Shown: positions 61,383-64,000 of the stretch, piece by piece | Numbering within the stretch: position 1 is the first letter of the stretch | How the letters are laid out: each line of letters starts with the position of its first letter | NCBI GenBank assembly: GCA_009837445.1 | Contig: VXTM01000038.1 | Location: 1,920-65,919 of the forward strand | From: Acidimicrobiaceae bacterium | GTDB taxonomy: Bacteria > Actinomycetota > Acidimicrobiia > Acidimicrobiales > Aldehydirespiratoraceae | Length of the DNA stretch: 64,000 nucleotides | Direction of reading: 5' to 3' | Notes under the pieces: generated by a model | The model's database searches: none | What the model saw: the letters and a program-made list of their open reading frames with translations, nothing else | Told to the model about the DNA's origin: nothing | Position numbers and translations under genes: made by a program

Positions 61383-62015
61383 ATGGGCGAGCTGACCTAC
61401 ACGAGCATCCGCGCCGAGTGGGCCGAGGCGATGGAGCACATCGAGCACACCTCGTTCCCCACCGCCGACCGGGCCGACCTCTACTGGGCCGACGAGCTGA
61501 GGGCCCTGGCCCGGGAGTTCGGTGACGGCGGCGTGGTGGTGCTCGACGGCGACACGCCGGTGGCTATGGGTCTGGGAATCCGGGTCGACTTCGACTTCAG
61601 CCACACCCAGCACTCGATCCGCGACCTAGTCGGCACCGGCGGCGGCACCGGCCACGTGCCCAACGGCGCGTGGTACTACGGGACCAGCATCGCGGTGCTG
61701 CCCGAGTACCGCCGCCGGGGCATCGGCCAGCGCCTCTACGACATGCGCAAGCAGATCTGCCGCGACCTCAACCTGGCTGGCATCGTGGCCGGCGGGGTTA
61801 TCCCCGGCTACGCCGACCACAAGGACGAGATGTCGGCCGCCGACTACGTGGCCAAGGTGTCGGCCGGAGAGCTGTACGACGCCACCCTCACCATGCAGAT
61901 CGCCAACGGCTTCGAGGCCCGGGGCGTGATCGCCGACTACATCACCGACCCGGCGGTCGACAGCTGGGCGTCACTGATCGTCTGGGAGAACCCCGACTAC
62001 AACCCGGACGCCTGA
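61383..62015 (+). CDS. GNAT-family N-acetyltransferase
   Basis: 210-residue GNAT protein with motif A in AVLPEYRRRGIGQRLYDMRK (acetyl-CoA pyrophosphate loop RRRGIG) and a C-terminal NGFEARGVIADYI segment. Likely acetylates a small amine or amino acid. It is 16 bases after the C45 gene and probably co-transcribed with it. Target not determinable from sequence. Confidence 0.8.
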   Translation: MGELTYTSIRAEWAEAMEHIEHTSFPTADRADLYWADELRALAREFGDGGVVVLDGDTPVAMGLGIRVDFDFSHTQHSIRDLVGTGGGTGHVPNGAWYYGTSIAVLPEYRRRGIGQRLYDMRKQICRDLNLAGIVAGGVIPGYADHKDEMSAADYVAKVSAGELYDATLTMQIANGFEARGVIADYITDPAVDSWASLIVWENPDYNPDA

Positions 62016-62071
62016 CATTCGGAGGCCGGCGCTCCCCTGGACCTGACCCGGGTCGGGCAGGCCAGCTGCGG

Positions 62072-62683
62072 TCACGGTTTGCCGGTCAGCAGGTCAAGAA
62101 GCTCGTCGTAGGCGGTGCAGGCGGGATACTGCGGATACTCGGACCGCACGTTGGCCGGCGCCCGGAACAGCACCCCGGCGTCGGCTGCGGCCAGCATGGT
62201 CATGTCGTTGTACGAGTCGCCGACCGCCACCACCCGGTAGTTGAGCGAGCGGAAGGCGTCGACGGCCTTCGCCTTCTGGTCGGGAAGCCGCAGCCGGTAG
62301 TCGGCGAGGCGGTCGTCCTCCACCACGAGCGTGTGGCACAGCAGTAAGGGCCAGCCCAGCTGGGCCATCAACGGGCGGCCGAACTGCTCGAAGGTGTCCG
62401 ACAGCAGCACCACCGGCACGCGCGACTGGAGCTCTCGCAGGAAGCCGAGCGCGCCGTCGAGCGGGGCGAGACCCTGGACCACCTCCATGATCGTGGTCAT
62501 CCTGACGCCAGCTGCGTCGAGAGCCTCGATCCTGCCCTTCATCAGCACGTCGTAGTCGGGCTCGTCCCGGGTGGTGCGGCGCAGGAAGTCGATGCCGGTG
62601 CGCTCGGCCACCGCGATCCACACCTCGGGTGTAAGCACGCCCTCCACGTCGAGCACAGCAAGGGACTGGTGCGTGGAGGGCAC
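62072..62683 (-). CDS. ThrH-like HAD phosphatase (phosphoserine/homoserine type)
   Basis: 203-residue HAD hydrolase like Pseudomonas ThrH. The nucleophile motif is LDVEGVLTPE (Asp12; Glu rather than Asp at position 14 as in ThrH), followed by TTRDEPDYDVLMKGRI, LLSDTFEQFG and VGDSYNDMTML. ThrH removes phosphate from phosphoserine and can transfer it to homoserine. It could serve serine synthesis with serA in the window. Convergent with the GNAT gene. Confidence 0.85.
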   Translation of the reverse strand: MPSTHQSLAVLDVEGVLTPEVWIAVAERTGIDFLRRTTRDEPDYDVLMKGRIEALDAAGVRMTTIMEVVQGLAPLDGALGFLRELQSRVPVVLLSDTFEQFGRPLMAQLGWPLLLCHTLVVEDDRLADYRLRLPDQKAKAVDAFRSLNYRVVAVGDSYNDMTMLAAADAGVLFRAPANVRSEYPQYPACTAYDELLDLLTGKP

Positions 62684-62689
62684 TGGTGA

Positions 62690-63148
62690 TCAGCCTTCGC
62701 CCATCATCGCGGCGGCGCGCCGGTCCAGCTCTGCGTCGTCGACGTCCTCGATGTGGGTGTGCACGCTCCACTTGTGGCCCCATGGGTCAAGGAACTGGCC
62801 CATGCGGTCACCGTAGAACTGATCCTCGACAGGGCTCAGCTCCGTGGCCCCGGCCTCCAGGGCGGCTGCAAAGATCGCGTCGCAGTCTTCAACGTTCACC
62901 GCCATCGACACCGGCGTCCCGCCGAGAGTCTTGGGGCCGACCACGCCCATTTCGGGCCACTCGTCGGACAGCATCACCAGCGAGTCACCGAGGCGCAGCT
63001 CGCAATGGCCGATGCGACCGGCGAAGGTCATACGGCGGCTCTCGGTGAGGCCGAGTACGCCCGTGTAGAAGTCGATTGCCTCGGCGGCACCGTCAACGCA
63101 CAGGTACACGCTGATCCTCGGATAGTCGTCGGGGATGGGCTTGACCAT
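62690..63148 (-). CDS. VOC-family (glyoxalase-like, PhnB-type) protein
   Basis: 152-residue vicinal oxygen chelate protein: VYLCVDGAAEAIDFYTGVLG opening, GHCELRLGDSLVMLSDE and a C-terminal DPWGHKWSVHTHIED segment. Members act as glyoxalases, resistance proteins or unknown; this one is closest in look to PhnB. ATG at 63148 has GGAAGG 9 bases upstream and is chosen over the ATG at 63157. It reads into the ThrH gene, 6 bases away. Confidence 0.85.
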   Translation of the reverse strand: MVKPIPDDYPRISVYLCVDGAAEAIDFYTGVLGLTESRRMTFAGRIGHCELRLGDSLVMLSDEWPEMGVVGPKTLGGTPVSMAVNVEDCDAIFAAALEAGATELSPVEDQFYGDRMGQFLDPWGHKWSVHTHIEDVDDAELDRRAAAMMGEG

Positions 63149-63271
63149 GGGGAACATCCTTCCCGGTAGGCGGGCGGTAGGAGCCTGGCGGGTCCATCCG
63201 TCCGTGTCGGCCCTGCATTATCGCCGGACTGTGGCCAACTCGCCCACCTCCAGGCCCGGAGGCAGGGCGCC

Positions 63272-63604
63272 TCAGCCCTCCACTAGGGCGATCAGCTCTT
63301 CGTCGCTGGGGATCTCGACGCCGGGCACGTAGTAGGTGTAGAGGCTGGCGATCACCTCGCCGAGCCCCGAGTCGTCGCCGGCGGCCACCTCCGCGGTGAT
63401 AACCGAGCCGTGTATGTGGACCGACGACAGCTTGCCGGTGGCCAGCATCCGGCGGGCCAGCTCATCGGAGGGGCGGTCGCCGAGGATCTCCTCCCCCGCC
63501 AGATAGCGCTCGTGACCCATGCCGGTGAGGGTCCGGTTCAACTCGAACCGCACCAGCCCGGGCCGGGGCGACGAGGTGCGCAGGAAGGTGACGGGCTGGC
63601 CCAT
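63272..63604 (-). CDS. Small protein with possible Nfu N-terminal-like fold
   Basis: 110-residue protein. The stretch SSPRPGLVRFELNRTLTGMG, followed by RRMLATGKLSSVHIHGSVITAEV, loosely resembles the Nfu_N domain of Fe-S scaffolds (SPNP...LKF.LN...SVF..GDFVTV). No CxxC is present, so a direct scaffold role is not supported. It lies 12 bases after rnhB on the same strand and may be co-transcribed. Identification is weak. Confidence 0.5.
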   Translation of the reverse strand: MGQPVTFLRTSSPRPGLVRFELNRTLTGMGHERYLAGEEILGDRPSDELARRMLATGKLSSVHIHGSVITAEVAAGDDSGLGEVIASLYTYYVPGVEIPSDEELIALVEG

Positions 63605-63616
63605 GGCGACTGCAGG

Positions 63617-64000
63617 CTACAGCCGACCGTTCGCCGCGGCTGCACCCCCGGCTGCAGGATCGAACAGCCGGGGCTCGGTGTCCTCGCACGGCGGGTGCAG
63701 GCGCGGGACGCCGCTCCAGCGCAGATCGTCCATGAAAACCCAACGCCGGCGGTGGATCGCGCACGGGCCCCAAGCGGCCAGCGCGGCGATGTGGCGGGGG
63801 CACGGATAGCCCTTGTTGGACGCGAACCAGTACGCCGGATAGCGCTGGGCGGCTTCGACCATGAGGCGGTCGCGGGTGACCTTGGCGACCACCGACGCGG
63901 CCGCGATGGAGAGGCTCGACGCGTCGCCCCTCACGATGGTGGTCACGTCCGGTCCGTCGCCGGGGTCCGCTCCGGTTCCGTCGGAATCGGTGGGGTCATC
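63617..64000 (-). CDS. rnhB: Ribonuclease HII, C-terminal part (runs off window)
   Basis: Partial gene, 127 residues visible, open to the right edge of the window. The RNase HII motif GDASSLSIAAASVVAKVTRDR-type block with NKGYPCPRHIAAL marks the family; it cleaves the RNA strand of RNA/DNA hybrids. Upstream of that motif is an acidic Asp/Gly/Pro-rich insert (DPTDSDGTGADPGDGPD) that is unusual. Catalytic DEVGRG part lies outside. Translation start not visible. Confidence 0.88.
   Translation of the reverse strand, partial: DDPTDSDGTGADPGDGPDVTTIVRGDASSLSIAAASVVAKVTRDRLMVEAAQRYPAYWFASNKGYPCPRHIAALAAWGPCAIHRRRWVFMDDLRWSGVPRLHPPCEDTEPRLFDPAAGGAAAANGRL

Overview
The window is high-GC, gene-dense DNA with frequent GTG starts and many 4-base ATGA/GTGA gene overlaps. 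A GlbO-type truncated haemoglobin, an IclR regulator, a DUF2236 protein and the overall enzyme repertoire suggest an aerobic actinomycete, perhaps a marine or host-associated Acidimicrobiia-like lineage. The taxon is an inference. No phage, transposase, plasmid, tRNA, rRNA or CRISPR signal was seen. Gaps between genes are short and none exceeds 300 bases.

Layout: 1-7.2 kb holds a hairpin repeat pair, sulfoacetaldehyde acetyltransferase (xsc), a UPF0016 cation exporter, a copper P-type ATPase, hisC and a sterol-desaturase-like hydroxylase. 7.2-13.7 kb is a molybdenum hydroxylase operon (FAD, 2Fe-2S and Mo subunits plus a MoaD-like protein) flanked by two paralogous membrane di-iron hydroxylases, then DUF2236 and truncated haemoglobin genes. 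13.7-25.1 kb has a D-aminoacylase-like amidohydrolase, a small beta-rich protein, a B12/4Fe-4S reductive-dehalogenase-like protein, an HSL esterase, two tandem MFS exporters and the ATP-grasp/alpha-E/transglutaminase operon. 25.2-35.6 kb contains a selenocysteine peroxiredoxin-like gene, an overlapping four-gene operon ending in a formate/nitrite transporter, a hydratase, and an NAD-type formate dehydrogenase whose catalytic subunit is a second selenoprotein and whose alpha chain is split. 35.6-51.6 kb has proS, an IclR regulator, ETF, a dimethylglycine-dehydrogenase-like enzyme, fhs, a metF-like gene, folD, serA and DUF1015. 51.6-64 kb has a sulfatase/aminotransferase pair, a 1110-residue secreted RCC1-repeat protein, an amine oxidase-like FAD enzyme, a C45 peptidase, GNAT, ThrH-like, VOC and small genes, and the end of rnhB.

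The genes fit together best as one-carbon metabolism. The GcvT-domain FAD enzyme with ETF could strip methyl groups from dimethylglycine or a related amine onto tetrahydrofolate. FolD and Fhs interconvert methylene-, formyl-THF and formate, a MetF-like reductase connects to methyl-THF, the transporter could move formate, and the Sec-containing formate dehydrogenase would oxidise it with NAD. A shared GTTCCG-N5-CGGAAC palindrome lies between the FAD enzyme and fhs and again between folD and serA, suggesting common control, perhaps by the IclR regulator encoded nearby.

The most notable observations are two in-frame UGA codons with good bacterial SECIS hairpins, the split and permuted formate dehydrogenase alpha chain, the 14+14 repeat architecture of the RCC1-like protein, and two families of intergenic hairpin repeats.
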